Shown here piece by piece: positions 8,990 to 17,800 of a stretch of 64,000 nucleotides of DNA. The stretch is from CAZWCE01 sp964632505 (lineage in GTDB: Bacteria; Planctomycetota; Planctomycetia; Pirellulales; Thermoguttaceae). Position numbers and translations under genes: made by a program. Position 1 is the first letter of the stretch, and each line of letters begins with the position of its first letter. Location: contig CAZWCE010000013.1 in NCBI GenBank assembly GCA_964632505.1, positions 1 to 64,000 of the forward strand, read 5' to 3'. Under the pieces are notes generated by a model. The model was given only the letters and a program-made list of their open reading frames with translations, was not told the origin of the DNA and made no database searches.

Positions 8990-9007
8990 CCTCTCCCATG
9001 GGAGAGG
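8990..9007 (-). terminator. 18-bp perfect palindrome, terminator or operator
   Basis: CCTCTCCCATGGGAGAGG is a perfect 9-bp dyad. On the minus strand it is followed by TTTGTCTTGTG, a weak U-rich tail, so it could end smpB-side transcripts. Its place upstream of the ABC operon also allows an operator role. Confidence 0.4.
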
Positions 9008-9025
9008 CTGCCTCATACCCGAGTC

Positions 9026-9061
9026 AAGGAGGTTCTGCTGTAGAAAAGCAAAGGAGGTGAT
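9026..9061 (-). other. Two anti-Shine-Dalgarno-like sequences
   Basis: On the minus strand, ATCACCTCCTTT (9061-9050) equals 12 bases of the conserved 3' end of bacterial 16S rRNA, and ACCTCCTT (9033-9026) repeats the core 16 bases further on. Read on the plus strand they are perfect Shine-Dalgarno sequences, but no suitable start codon and gene follow. Confidence 0.55.
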
Positions 9062-9164
9062 GTGCATCCGCCGAGAGTGAAAACACCACGGCGGATTATC
9101 CTCTATTACGCTCTTCGAGAACCAGAAGTTCGAAAGAACCGAAAAAAAACTACAAATCCGACAA

Positions 9165-9221
9165 GGCTTCACTTCCGGGGATCACCGTTCCACCGAATGA
9201 AGCCCTCACCAGCATGGAACG
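9165..9221. other. Interleaved inverted repeats (pseudoknot geometry)
   Basis: GGCTTCA (9165-9171) pairs with TGAAGCC (9198-9204), and CGTTCCA (9186-9192) pairs with TGGAACG (9215-9221). The arms alternate, which gives an H-type pseudoknot layout on either strand. Each arm is short, so chance is possible. Confidence 0.35.
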
Positions 9222-9284
9222 ATGGCAGTAGATATATATTGAGACGCCGGAATGCATCCCCCTGGATGGAGGGGGTGAGTGGGG

Positions 9285-9794
9285 TCACTGATGCTTCATC
9301 ATCGAGAGACGAAGGGCACGATCCGATTCGGCCTCTTTCATGGCGCGGCGTTTATCGTGAACCTGCTTTCCACGACAAAGCCCCATCAGTATTTTCGCCT
9401 TGCCGCGTTTGAAATAAAGCTTCAGAGGAACGAGGGTCAATCCCTGCTCGAGGGCCTGAAAAGCAAACTTCTTGATTTCGGAGCGATGCAGAAGTAACTT
9501 CCTGTCTCTCTTCGGGTTATGATTGAACCTGTTCGCTTCTTCATATTCCTGGATATCGGCCCCGACGAGATAGACTTCGCCGTTTCGTACCCGACCGTAG
9601 GCTTCGCCAATGGAGGCGTTTCCCGCGCGTAAGCTCTTCACCTCGCTACCGACCAAGGAGAGACCGCATTCCAGGGTGTCCAATACGAGGTAGTTGTGTC
9701 GCGCTTTGCGATTCTCCGTCACCAAGCGCTCATTGGGATTCACCCGACGGTTGGCTTTTTTCTTGTTTTTCTTTCCTTTTTTCTTCGAAGCGAT
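9285..9794 (-). CDS. smpB: SsrA-binding protein SmpB (trans-translation)
   Basis: SmpB binds tmRNA and brings it to stalled ribosomes. The core is clear: ENRKARHNYLVLDTLECG, GSEVKSLRAGNASIGEAYG, ADIQEYEEANRFNHNP, DRKLLLHRSEIKKF and the C-terminal basic GLCRGKQVHDKRRAMKE tail. The N-terminus carries a lysine-rich extension common in planctomycetes. The start is odd: the only upstream start codon is a TTG at 9839 with no ribosome binding site. AGGAG at 9806-9802 instead sits 7 bases before an in-frame ATC (9794-9792), which would give an N-terminus ASKKKGKK, as in homologs. I give that start, 169 residues; with TTG it is 184. No ssrA gene was found in the window. Confidence 0.93.
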   Translation of the reverse strand: MASKKKGKKNKKKANRRVNPNERLVTENRKARHNYLVLDTLECGLSLVGSEVKSLRAGNASIGEAYGRVRNGEVYLVGADIQEYEEANRFNHNPKRDRKLLLHRSEIKKFAFQALEQGLTLVPLKLYFKRGKAKILMGLCRGKQVHDKRRAMKEAESDRALRLSMMKHQ

Positions 9795-10027
9795 CGATCC
9801 ACTCCTATATACACGCTTTTCAGGGCCCCTATTCGTCAAGACAAGAAATTTGGTGACAAACCTCCACCGATGGCGAGAAACAGGCGGCCTATTGTGTTAA
9901 AGATCTATTATGATAAGAATAAGAGAGCCTTGCCGTATTGACAAGGCACTCCAGAGAATTTCTCCCGCCCCATCGACGGATCCATCTCGAGATCGGATCG
10001 AAACACAGCTTGTAAGGGATATTCAGT

Positions 10028-10198
10028 ATGGACAAAAAAGAGAAGAAAAAGCTCCAGTTGCTCAATCAGAAGCTCCAGAAACTTCGTCAACAGCATGCCG
10101 GCGCCAAGCGTCAGGAGGATGAGCCGGGCGAACTGGAAGATCTGGAGAACGTCATTGCCGACATCGAACAGCAGATCAAGAGGATCAAGAAAAGTTGA
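10028..10198 (+). CDS. Small coiled-coil protein (56 aa), unknown function
   Basis: An ATG frame of 57 codons, shorter than usual annotation cut-offs. The protein begins MDKKEKKKLQLLNQKLQKL, then RQQHAGAKRQEDEPGE, and ends with DLENVIADIEQQIKRIKKS. Leucine/isoleucine heptads before and after the central GAK-DEPGE hinge suggest a helical hairpin or dimeric coiled coil, with highly charged ends. It stands alone between smpB (divergent, 188 bp away) and rsgA (convergent, 41 bp between stops). A weak AAGGGAT lies about 8 bases before the ATG. The amphipathic pattern and codon use look coding. I believe similar short proteins are common in planctomycetes, but I cannot name a function. Confidence 0.7.
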   Translation: MDKKEKKKLQLLNQKLQKLRQQHAGAKRQEDEPGELEDLENVIADIEQQIKRIKKS

Positions 10199-10239
10199 TT
10201 TCGAAACGGTTTCCCGATCCTACCGGGAGCAACGGAGCT

Positions 10240-11415
10240 TCAGACACTGTCGCCGGCCCTGACCCCCAGGTAGCTTTCGTATCTTCTTGCGTCGATCATG
10301 CCGTCGGCCACGGCGTGCTTGACGGCACAATCGGCCTCATGGAGATGGGTGCAATCGGGAAAGCGGCAATGATTTTCAAATGGTCGCAGATCGCGGTAAT
10401 ACCCGACGACTTCCTCCGGGATGATATCCCACAACGCGAACTGGCGGATGCCGGGCGTGTCGACGACGTATCCCCCGAAGGACAGTTTGATCAGCTCGGC
10501 GGTGGTCGTCGTGTGTCGTCCTTTTTCGGTTTCCTCGCTCACACGCCCTACCCGTAATCCGAGTTCGGGTTCGATCGCATTGAGCAAGGAAGACTTGCCC
10601 ACGCCGCTTTGCCCGGCCAGGACGGTTTGCCGACCGGCCAGAACCGACCTTACCGGCTCGATGCCCCTGGCCTCCGTCGCGCTGACCAAAAAGACCGGAT
10701 ACCCCATTCGACGGTACGTTCCCACCAAGGGTTGCAGATCCGCCGGATCGAACAGATCGATCTTGTTGATGCAGATGATCGGCTGGATGCCCGCCCTTTC
10801 ACTGGTGAGGAGGATGCGGTCGATCAGGTTCGGTTTGAGCCGCGGTTGGGCGGCACTGGTAAGGATGATCACCTGGTCGACATTGGTGACGAGAATGTGC
10901 CGACGTCCGCGACTGGTGCGGCTCAAGGATCCTTTTCGGGGCTGAACCCTTTCAATGATGCCTTCCGGCGAGTCGGCATTCTCACTGGGGCGAAACAAAA
11001 CACAGTCGCCGGCGACCACAATGTGGCGTTGGTCGGTGGCGAGTGTTTTCAGGAGGCGGCGCGTCGTGCAGCGATAGATCACCCCGTCGCCGTGCGATTC
11101 CACATAGCTGTTCAAACCGTGAACACGAAGGACTTTCCCTTCCAGACACTGCTCCAGGTCGACCTCCGGAACGATCTGGGTTCCCTGCCCCTCGACTTCA
11201 TCGTCGTGCTGGACGACCGACCCGATCACTGTCCGCTTTCGGGTCAAATCGCCTTTTCCGGAAAGCCGTTCCTTGAGAACCGGGTCATCTTCGGCGAACT
11301 GGTGCTCTTTGAATTTCCGGGTCCAGTCGGTCACCCGGGTTCGATCGGAACGGTTCTTTTTGAAGGCCGCGCGATAGGCCTTGCCACCCTTTTTCTTTCG
11401 ATTCTTTTTCGACAT
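10240..11415 (-). CDS. rsgA: Ribosome small-subunit GTPase RsgA
   Basis: 391 residues with the circularly permuted GTPase order diagnostic of RsgA. An OB-fold domain comes first (about residues 90-165, KVLRVHGLNSYVESHGDGVIY). G4 (CINKIDLFD) precedes G1 (GQSGVGKSSLLNAI); then comes the switch region GRHTTTTAELI and G3 (DTPGIRQFAL). A C-terminal zinc finger with the pattern C-x5-C-x-H-x5-C follows (HCRFPDCTHLHEADC). RsgA acts late in 30S maturation. The 90-residue lysine-rich N-terminal extension (MSKKNRKKKGGKAYRAAFKK) is longer than in E. coli. AAGGATG precedes the ATG at a good distance. Transcription converges with the small coiled-coil gene, and the FHA gene lies 141 bp upstream on the same strand. 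Confidence 0.95.
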   Translation of the reverse strand: MSKKNRKKKGGKAYRAAFKKNRSDRTRVTDWTRKFKEHQFAEDDPVLKERLSGKGDLTRKRTVIGSVVQHDDEVEGQGTQIVPEVDLEQCLEGKVLRVHGLNSYVESHGDGVIYRCTTRRLLKTLATDQRHIVVAGDCVLFRPSENADSPEGIIERVQPRKGSLSRTSRGRRHILVTNVDQVIILTSAAQPRLKPNLIDRILLTSERAGIQPIICINKIDLFDPADLQPLVGTYRRMGYPVFLVSATEARGIEPVRSVLAGRQTVLAGQSGVGKSSLLNAIEPELGLRVGRVSEETEKGRHTTTTAELIKLSFGGYVVDTPGIRQFALWDIIPEEVVGYYRDLRPFENHCRFPDCTHLHEADCAVKHAVADGMIDARRYESYLGVRAGDSV

Positions 11416-11556
11416 TCGTCATCCTTGCACGATGGCTGAACGCTTGGACCGAGAATCACCTTCCCGCATACCGACCTTTCCGGCGCGAGAGGTGTTTGGT
11501 TGCCGCCGGACGGAAGGGAGGTGGATCAGGTCAAGGAAGAAGATTGACGGGATCGT

Positions 11557-12057
11557 TCAATGACGATCCTCATACTCGATATCGTCGATCGTCAGTCCCC
11601 AGTAGTCGCGTTTCAGCTCTTCATTGTTCTTTTGGGAAGCTTTGGTCGGTTTGGGGGCCGTCTTTTTGCGACGTGTGGTTCGTCCCAGTCCGGCGCGTTC
11701 CATGAGCGACCGGTCGAAAACGTTCGTTTCGAGGACATCCGGAGGCGGAGCCCCCAAGGCTCCATTCTTGGAGGGATCGTATTCAAGGGTATAGAGATGT
11801 TTGGCAATACTGATCTTGGAACCGGGATCGACACGGCGGTCTTCCACTCGAACGCCGTTCACTTTGACTCCATTGGTACTTTTCAAGTCCTGTACGTACC
11901 AATATCCGTGAGAAAGAACCAAACGGCAGTGCTTCCCGGAGACGTTGTTGAAACGCAAAATGATATCGCAATTGTTCCGTCGACCGACGACCAGTTCTTT
12001 CTTCTGTAGCGGGATATTGTCGCCACCGCCGATGGGAACCAGTTCTCCATACATCAT
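11557..12057 (-). CDS. FHA-domain protein
   Basis: 166 residues. An FHA domain fills roughly residues 5-95: LVVGRRNNCDIILRF, then NNVSGKHCRLVL, and VQDLKSTNGVKVNG, holding the GR, SxxH and NG residues that bind phosphothreonine. The remaining 70 residues are basic and proline-containing (RTTRRKKTAPKPTKASQKN), ending YWGLTIDDIEYED, with no recognised domain. FHA proteins read Ser/Thr kinase signals, which planctomycetes have in large numbers; no kinase is adjacent here. GCAGGAAAT lies just before the ATG. No signal peptide, so probably cytoplasmic. Confidence 0.85.
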   Translation of the reverse strand: MMYGELVPIGGGDNIPLQKKELVVGRRNNCDIILRFNNVSGKHCRLVLSHGYWYVQDLKSTNGVKVNGVRVEDRRVDPGSKISIAKHLYTLEYDPSKNGALGAPPPDVLETNVFDRSLMERAGLGRTTRRKKTAPKPTKASQKNNEELKRDYWGLTIDDIEYEDRH

Positions 12058-12378
12058 ATTTCCTGCCTTGTTTTCAAGTGATTTTTCAGGGATACTATTG
12101 CTTCATCCAACAATGGAGTTGCCGTGAATAAGGAAAGATCCGCGGTGCCGATTCCAGCGAAAGCGTCTGCGAAACCGACGCCCGGGAGCATCCTACGCGA
12201 TCGAGCGGATCGGAAGGAGGGTTTCCTACATTCTTCAACGAGATTCTACTTAATAGGATGGTCCGAGATGAGGTCGGGTTCCACGGATTTGATCATCGGT
12301 TTCGAGAGATTTTCCAAAACGTGTCACCGTTGAAGGGAATAGCGGATACTCAATGAATTCTATCACCATGGGGCCCTG
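12058..12378. other. Intergenic region between divergent FHA and YhcC-type genes
   Basis: 321 bp. It must hold promoters for both genes, but I see no strong -35/-10 pair, repeat or RNA gene. A 69-codon plus-strand frame from a GTG at 12124 lacks a ribosome binding site and protein-like character. Confidence 0.5.
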
Positions 12379-13332
12379 ATGACAAGCAAAAAACCGGTCT
12401 GGAAGGAGCGAGGACTCTTTTTTTTTACCCACGGGCTCGCATTGCGCCGAGAATTCGGATTCCCGGTCTGGAAGGTAAGCGTCGATGCGAAGTTTTCCTG
12501 CCCCAATCGGGACGGAACCCTCGGAAGACAAGGATGTCTCTTCTGCTGCCCGGAAAGCTTCAGTCCTTCTACCCAAACGGGTCTCGATTCCATCTCCGAA
12601 CAGATGGAAGAAGGAATGAAACGGCTGAACATTCGGTACCAGGCCGAAAAATTTCTGGCGTATTTCCAGCCTTCCACGAATACCTACGGGCCGGTGGACC
12701 AACTCGAAAAAGTCTACCGACAAGCCCTCTCGCACCCCTCAGTGGTGGGTGTTGTCATCGGCACTCGCCCCGACTGTCTGTCGGACGAAGTCCTCGATCT
12801 GTTGGCCGAACTCTCGCGTGAGACCTGGCTTATGCTGGAGTTGGGCATCCAGACCATCCACGAGGACTCGTTACGCTTTTTGCAACGCGGACATTCCGTC
12901 GATGATTCGCGGAAGGCGATCGAAAACGCCCATCGACGTGGGATCCGACTGGGAGCGCATTTCATCCTAGGCATACCCGGCGAATCCCCCCGGCAGATGA
13001 AGCAGACCGCGGAAACCGCCGCAGCCTGGCCACTCTATTCCATCAAATTGCACAATCTTTACATTGTTCGCGATACCCCCCTGGCTCTTCGGTGGAAATC
13101 GGGAGCCATCGAACTCCCCACTTGTGAGCAGTACGCGGAATACGCGGTCGACTTTCTCGAGCGACAACCTCCCGATCGTGTCATCGACCGGGTCGCCTCC
13201 GAGGGGATGAGCGATTATCTGGTCGCACCGGAATGGACCGCGAAAAAACATGCGGCACGTCGAGCCATCGAAAAGGGGTTTCGGCGTCGCGGCACCTTCC
13301 AGGGCGATCTTTACCCGGCAAACCATCACTGA
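12379..13332 (+). CDS. Radical SAM protein, TIGR01212/YhcC family
   Basis: 317 residues. The radical SAM cysteines sit in the unusually long spacing of the YhcC/TIGR01212 family: Cys41 in FSCPNRDGTLGRQGC, then Cys53 and Cys56 (CLFC). Other family marks are AYFQPSTNTYGPVDQLEKVY, VVGVVIGTRPDCL, LELGIQTIHEDSL and HFILGIPGES. YhcC-type proteins are thought to modify RNA or protein, but the substrate is not established. An extra Cys57 follows the cluster. The start at 12379 follows GGGGCCC; an earlier ATG is out of frame. It is monocistronic, or the first gene of a loose set with the small membrane proteins 208 bp downstream. Confidence 0.88.
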   Translation: MTSKKPVWKERGLFFFTHGLALRREFGFPVWKVSVDAKFSCPNRDGTLGRQGCLFCCPESFSPSTQTGLDSISEQMEEGMKRLNIRYQAEKFLAYFQPSTNTYGPVDQLEKVYRQALSHPSVVGVVIGTRPDCLSDEVLDLLAELSRETWLMLELGIQTIHEDSLRFLQRGHSVDDSRKAIENAHRRGIRLGAHFILGIPGESPRQMKQTAETAAAWPLYSIKLHNLYIVRDTPLALRWKSGAIELPTCEQYAEYAVDFLERQPPDRVIDRVASEGMSDYLVAPEWTAKKHAARRAIEKGFRRRGTFQGDLYPANHH

Positions 13333-13540
13333 CCTCGTTTCCCGCAGCCTTACCGGTTATGCCGACGGTGAAAGTCATATCAGAAAAAAGGCATTCTCCC
13401 GGGGGCTTGTTTCTTGACCACATTGCATAACCGATATTCCATCGGGTTTCTTCGATTTCTCCACCTTCCACTTTCGATGAAACCTCTAGGACCTCGGCAA
13501 TCGCCCTTCGACGGTGCCGAATATGATGAGGAGGATTTCC

Positions 13541-13828
13541 ATGAAATTGAGTCATACCAACCTTTTGGTGATCAGCGTGCTCTTGCTCCTGTTCGGTTTG
13601 GAATTTTCGATCATCGATAAGGTGGTGTTGACCAAACCGACCACGATCTTCATCGCGGAACGCATGAACAACAAGCAATACGTGGCGAGCAAGAATCTCC
13701 AGATGACCACCGGAGTGCAGCTCGATGTCAAGCCGTACGAATTCCGCATCGCCGATACCATCGGTCATTGCTTGACGACCGGCGGAATCGTACTGTTCAT
13801 CTCCTGTTTTATGATACGTAAACAGTGA
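13541..13828 (+). CDS. Small two-helix membrane protein, unknown
   Basis: 95 residues from the ATG at 13541, chosen because GAGGAGG lies 8-14 bases upstream; the frame also opens further up at 13514. The first helix is at residues 6-24 (NLLVISVLLLLFGLEFSII) and the second at about 71-90 (HCLTTGGIVLFISCFMI). Between them is a 45-residue polar segment (KPTTIFIAERMNNKQYVASK and QLDVKPYEFRIAD). I do not recognise a family. The ends are short and charged, suggesting an inner-membrane hairpin with a periplasmic loop. Two more small hydrophobic proteins follow on the same strand. Confidence 0.65.
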   Translation: MKLSHTNLLVISVLLLLFGLEFSIIDKVVLTKPTTIFIAERMNNKQYVASKNLQMTTGVQLDVKPYEFRIADTIGHCLTTGGIVLFISCFMIRKQ

Positions 13829-13911
13829 ACCCGATCAGACGGTCTTCGATCGACTCCATATTCTTACGTAACGTTTTCCCCGCCCCATGCGCCTCGTGCT
13901 TTCATCGGAGA

Positions 13912-14007
13912 ATGACAATGATCAGGTACCTCCTGCTCGCCTCGCTACTGTTCCCGTTCTGCCTCTTGATGCTGCCCCTGCTCGAAGGACCCCGGCAGGC
14001 CGAGTGA
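13912..14007 (+). CDS. Single-helix membrane micropeptide (31 aa)
   Basis: ATG at 13912 preceded by CGGAGA at very short spacing; a second ATG two codons on is better spaced. The product MTMIRYLLLASLLFPFCLLM plus LPLLEGPRQAE is one membrane helix with a basic N-terminus and an acidic-polar tail. It lies 83 bp after the preceding small membrane gene on the same strand. It could be real or a chance frame; length gives little statistical weight. Confidence 0.4.
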   Translation: MTMIRYLLLASLLFPFCLLMLPLLEGPRQAE

Positions 14008-14124
14008 GCATCGCCCGTGAAGAGATGTGATTCGAAGCCTCCCGCAACCGTCTGGTTCATTGGGCGAACACCTCTCAATGCCCCCTAAATGATAATGACA
14101 TGTTGGTCACCGGAGAACAACCCG

Positions 14125-14592
14125 ATGCTCTTTCGGCGAAAATCACATCGTCCATTTCGTGCGTTTTCCGCGATTTCCGACGGAAAAGCACTCGTGGCCA
14201 TCGCGATCATCCTCATGGTCGTCAAGATGGTCGCCACCGCGCAGCAACACGCAGGCATGCCGGGAGCTTCCACCAACCTCGAGCAGCAGGGAGGGGAATC
14301 ACTGGACGAGATTCTTGCCAAAAAGCGGATTCGCGAAGGCACCATCATCGAAGGAGCGCAAGGATACTTCCGGGTGACCGGCAGCCGGGTGACGCTGTTC
14401 ACCAGTGATGAATCACGTCGGTTCGTCTGCTTGGAAAATCTGAATCTGGAACGAGTCCTCCAGGTCATCCGTGATAATCCGACTCAATTGGAATGGAGCG
14501 TCGACGGCGAACTCACGGAATATCAGGGTGAAAATTTCTTGCTGATCCATCGAGTGCTTCTTTCGGCGCCGTCGGAAGATTCCTACCGGTAA
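14125..14592 (+). CDS. Membrane-anchored small protein, unknown
   Basis: 155 residues from the ATG at 14125, which has CGGAGAAC 5-12 bases upstream; the frame extends to 14089. One N-terminal helix (residues about 20-40, LVAIAIILMVVKMVATA) follows a basic stretch, so the rest faces the periplasm or is exported. The remainder is short beta strands: RIREGTIIEGAQGYFRV, SRVTLFTSDESRRFVCLENL, LEWSVDGELTEYQGENFLLI. This pattern resembles a small OB-like beta barrel. I do not know the family by name. It is the last of three small membrane-protein genes before the HzsA-like gene. Confidence 0.6.
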   Translation: MLFRRKSHRPFRAFSAISDGKALVAIAIILMVVKMVATAQQHAGMPGASTNLEQQGGESLDEILAKKRIREGTIIEGAQGYFRVTGSRVTLFTSDESRRFVCLENLNLERVLQVIRDNPTQLEWSVDGELTEYQGENFLLIHRVLLSAPSEDSYR

Positions 14593-14684
14593 AAATCTAC
14601 GTGGATCCCTCCGCGAAGGGCGGTTTTTCCCTCCTGGTCCGCTCTTATTCTCTTCCTCCCGTCCTTCGCTTGAAAATCGCCCGT

Positions 14685-14716
14685 GCCGTGGTATTTCCAC
14701 GGCCTTTCGGTATAAT
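14685..14716 (+). promoter_or_regulatory. Candidate promoter with dyad upstream of HzsA-like gene
   Basis: A TATAAT at 14711-14716 lies 91 bp before the start codon. The perfect 7-bp dyad GCCGTGG/CCACGGC (14685-14703, loop TATTT) occupies the -35 position. The dyad may be an operator, or it may be a terminator for the upstream gene. Confidence 0.35.
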
Positions 14717-14806
14717 GGGGTGATGACCTTTCTTCTCAGGCAGAGCTTTTCGTGCAGAGCTTTTCGTGAATCGCAAGCGTCCTCTCGTTTCCCAGGAGAT
14801 TCATCC

Positions 14807-17800
14807 ATGTTTCGTTCCTTGGTTTTCTCTCGCCTTTTTCTTGTTGCGGGAATTTTGCTTTCTCCGATGCTCCCGCAAGCGAGCCACGCCGAAGTGACGC
14901 CCCACCAGCTCGAATCGCTCGAACTGGCGATTCGCGACCTGAACGACAACCATCCGCGGACCTATCGCGGGGAGTCGTTTCTCCAAGAACTCGAAGCTTT
15001 GCGGAAATTGCCTCGTGATTCAAAGGAGGCCGAAAAGCGGTTTTGGCGATTGCGTCGCGAGGCCCTCCTAGCAAATCCACTGCTGGATTTTCAGACGCTC
15101 CTGCTGCTCAAACGAGCCAAAGGACAGTTGGGGTTACCGACCAATCATCAATGCAACAGCATGCTGGAAATGACCGGATGGGACAATGAAATCGCACTGC
15201 TGAAGGACGTTCGGGAACCCTCCACGCTGACGACGCTCTACCGACCACCCGAAGGGGAGTACGTCGGCGAGTTCGATCTCGATTATGAGGCCGAGAAGCT
15301 CTTGTTCACCATGCCCGATCTGAAGACCGATTATCGTGGTCAGGGAACCTTGAGCACCGATTCCCTCGTCCAAAGTCGTTGGCTTCGGGACTTCAAAAAT
15401 GCGAGGATCTCCACCCGGCATGACGGCTCATGGCAGATCTTCGAGATCGGCATCGACGGTGCCGGGCTGCGGCGGGTGACGCGGGACGTCTACAACGACG
15501 TGGACAATTTCGATGGTTGCTACCTCCCCGACGGCAAGATCGTCTACAGCTCGACGGCTTCGTTCCATGCCGTCCCCTGTTGGCATGGGAAGGAAAGAGC
15601 CTGCGCCATTTTCCGGATGAATGCCGACGGCACTGATGTCCGACAACTCACGTTCGACCAGGATCTCGACCTGCATCCGATGGTCCTCCCCACGGGGCAG
15701 GTGATCTATAGCCGCTGGGATTATACGGGGACCATGCATATGTACATGCGTCCTCTCATGGTCATGAATCCCGACGGCACCGGACAGCGAGCGGTATACG
15801 GCAGCAATTCCTATTGGCCCAATGGCCTTTATTTTCCCAGGGCCGTTCCCGGAAAGCCGAACCGACTGATTTCGATTCTCGCCGGATATCACAGCCCGCC
15901 GAGAATGGGCAAGCTCGCCTTGCTCGATTTGACGCAGGGATGGTACGAGGAGAAAGGCGTCGTGCAGATGATTCCCGGAAGAGGGGAAAGAATCGAGCCG
16001 ACCATTCGCGACAACCTCACCGGCGGGGATTGGCCCCAGTTCCTGCATCCCTATCCACTGAATGAGAAATACTATCTCGTGGCGATGAAGCGTCATGCGA
16101 AAGCGAACTGGGGGATCTTTTTGGTCGATGTTTTCGATAACCTCGTTCCTCTTTTGCAGAGCGATCGACACGACTTCTTCGAACCGATTCCCGTCACCTC
16201 TCGCCGAAAACCGCCGGTGATCCCCGACCGTACCGATCTGGAAAGCAAAACCGCCACCGTCTATCTGCACGATATCTATGCCGGTCCTGGACTGGAAGAC
16301 GTACCACGGGGAACGGTCAAGGAACTGCGCATCGTCGGCTATCACTTCGGCTACCCCGGGATGGCGGGACCCGACAAGATCGGCATCGGCGGCCCTTGGG
16401 AAGTCATGCGGATTCTCGGCACCGTGCCGATCGATGAAGACGGGAGCGTGGCTTTCACGATTCCGGCGAAAACCCCGATCGCTCTACAGCCTCTGGATCA
16501 GGAAGGCAAAGCCGTGCAACTCATGCGGAGCTGGTTCGCCGCCATGCCGGGAGAAGTCGTTTCCTGCGTCGGTTGTCACGAGCAGTTGCGGGATGTTCCT
16601 CAAGTGCGATTCGAGAAAGCGGCCGTGGGCGTTCCCAAAGAGATCGAGCCATGGTACGGTTCCGCCCGGGGATTCGATTTCGAACGCGAGGTCCAGCCGG
16701 TTCTCGATGCCTACTGCGTCGATTGCCACAACGAGGAACACGAAAGTCCTCACTGTCCCGATCTGCGTGCCGAGCGATTCTTTCCCGATTATCAAGGTCG
16801 CACGCTGAACGAACTCGGCGCCAGGCGTCTCCATCCGAAGCTCGAACAACATCTTGGCGGCAAGAAGGTGAAATACACTCCCGCCTACGAGGCTTTGATT
16901 CCCTACATCCGACGTGTCGGCATTGAGGACAACGTTCGACTGCTGACCCCCGGCGAATATCATGCCGATACCAGCGAGTTGGTCCAAATGCTTCAGCGGA
17001 GACATTACGGGGTGCGACTCGACGAAGAAGCATGGGACCGTCTCTGTACGTGGATCGACATGAACGGTCCCTGCCACGGTACCTGGTCAGAAGTAGGACC
17101 GATTCCCGACCGGGCTCACCATCGCCGCCTCGAAGTCGCCGCCCTCTACCGGGGAATCGATGAGAATTGGGAAATCGTCCCGCCATTGCGAAAATCGACA
17201 TTCGATCATACCGAAAAGGCGATGTCACCGGAGACGGCCTTTCAAAAAGCACGGCGGCCGAAGCCTTCCACAAAGAAAGCGGTTGATCAGAATCGCACCG
17301 ACACGACGCCGATCGAGCCTCTCGATTTGCCTTCGCGCGAAGTGGCTCTGGGCGATGGCGTGACGTTGAGATTGGTGCGCCTACCGGACGTCGAAGATGA
17401 TAAAGAGAATCAGGCATCGCTTTGGATGGGAGTCTCCGAAGTCACCCATCGGCAGTACTTGGAGTTTGATGCCACTCACGAAAGCGGTTTTTTCATGAAG
17501 CGCTATCCCGATCGGAACGGTCCCGGATTGTCGCTCGAAGGAGACGATCTTCCGGTCACCCGCGTCTCTTGGAATCAGGCCGACCGATTCTGCCAATGGC
17601 TTTCCAAGAAGACCGATTTGGCATTCCGCCTGCCCACCGGTGAGGAGTGGACGCGAGCCTGTGGGGCGGGATGCCCCGATTCCCAGCCGATGTTCTACGG
17701 CTCTCTCGATGACGATTTCTCCCGATTCGCCAATATGGCCGACCGGTCGCTGAGTCTGCCTCCCCCGGCTACCGGCGGGGTGACTTCGAACATCATGTTC

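Larger units (their letters stand above)
8881..9284. other. Noncoding region dense in inverted repeats between smpB and the ABC operon
   Basis: About 400 bp without a convincing gene. From right to left on the minus strand it holds a CCCCCT/AGGGGG hairpin at 9258-9275, two interleaved 7-bp inverted repeats at 9165-9221, a TCCGCCG/CGGCGGA hairpin at 9067-9095, two anti-Shine-Dalgarno-like sequences at 9050-9061 and 9026-9033, an 18-bp palindrome at 8990-9007 and a 16-bp palindrome at 8938-8953. It serves as the 3' flank of smpB and the promoter region of the ABC operon, and may encode a structured RNA. Confidence 0.6.

Noticed and set aside
9062..9412. Plus-strand frame preceded by a perfect Shine-Dalgarno sequence (AAAGGAGGTGAT)
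   Set aside because: The product has no protein-like character and its second half overlaps smpB antisense; the motif is more interesting as an anti-SD on the minus strand.
9285..9839. tmRNA (ssrA) next to smpB
   Set aside because: Flanks of smpB were read for a tRNA-like end with a GGTTCGA T-loop and a tag frame; none was found.
12124..12333. 69-codon frame with a GTG start in the gap before the YhcC-type gene
   Set aside because: No ribosome binding site, no hydrophobic pattern, no homology I recognise.
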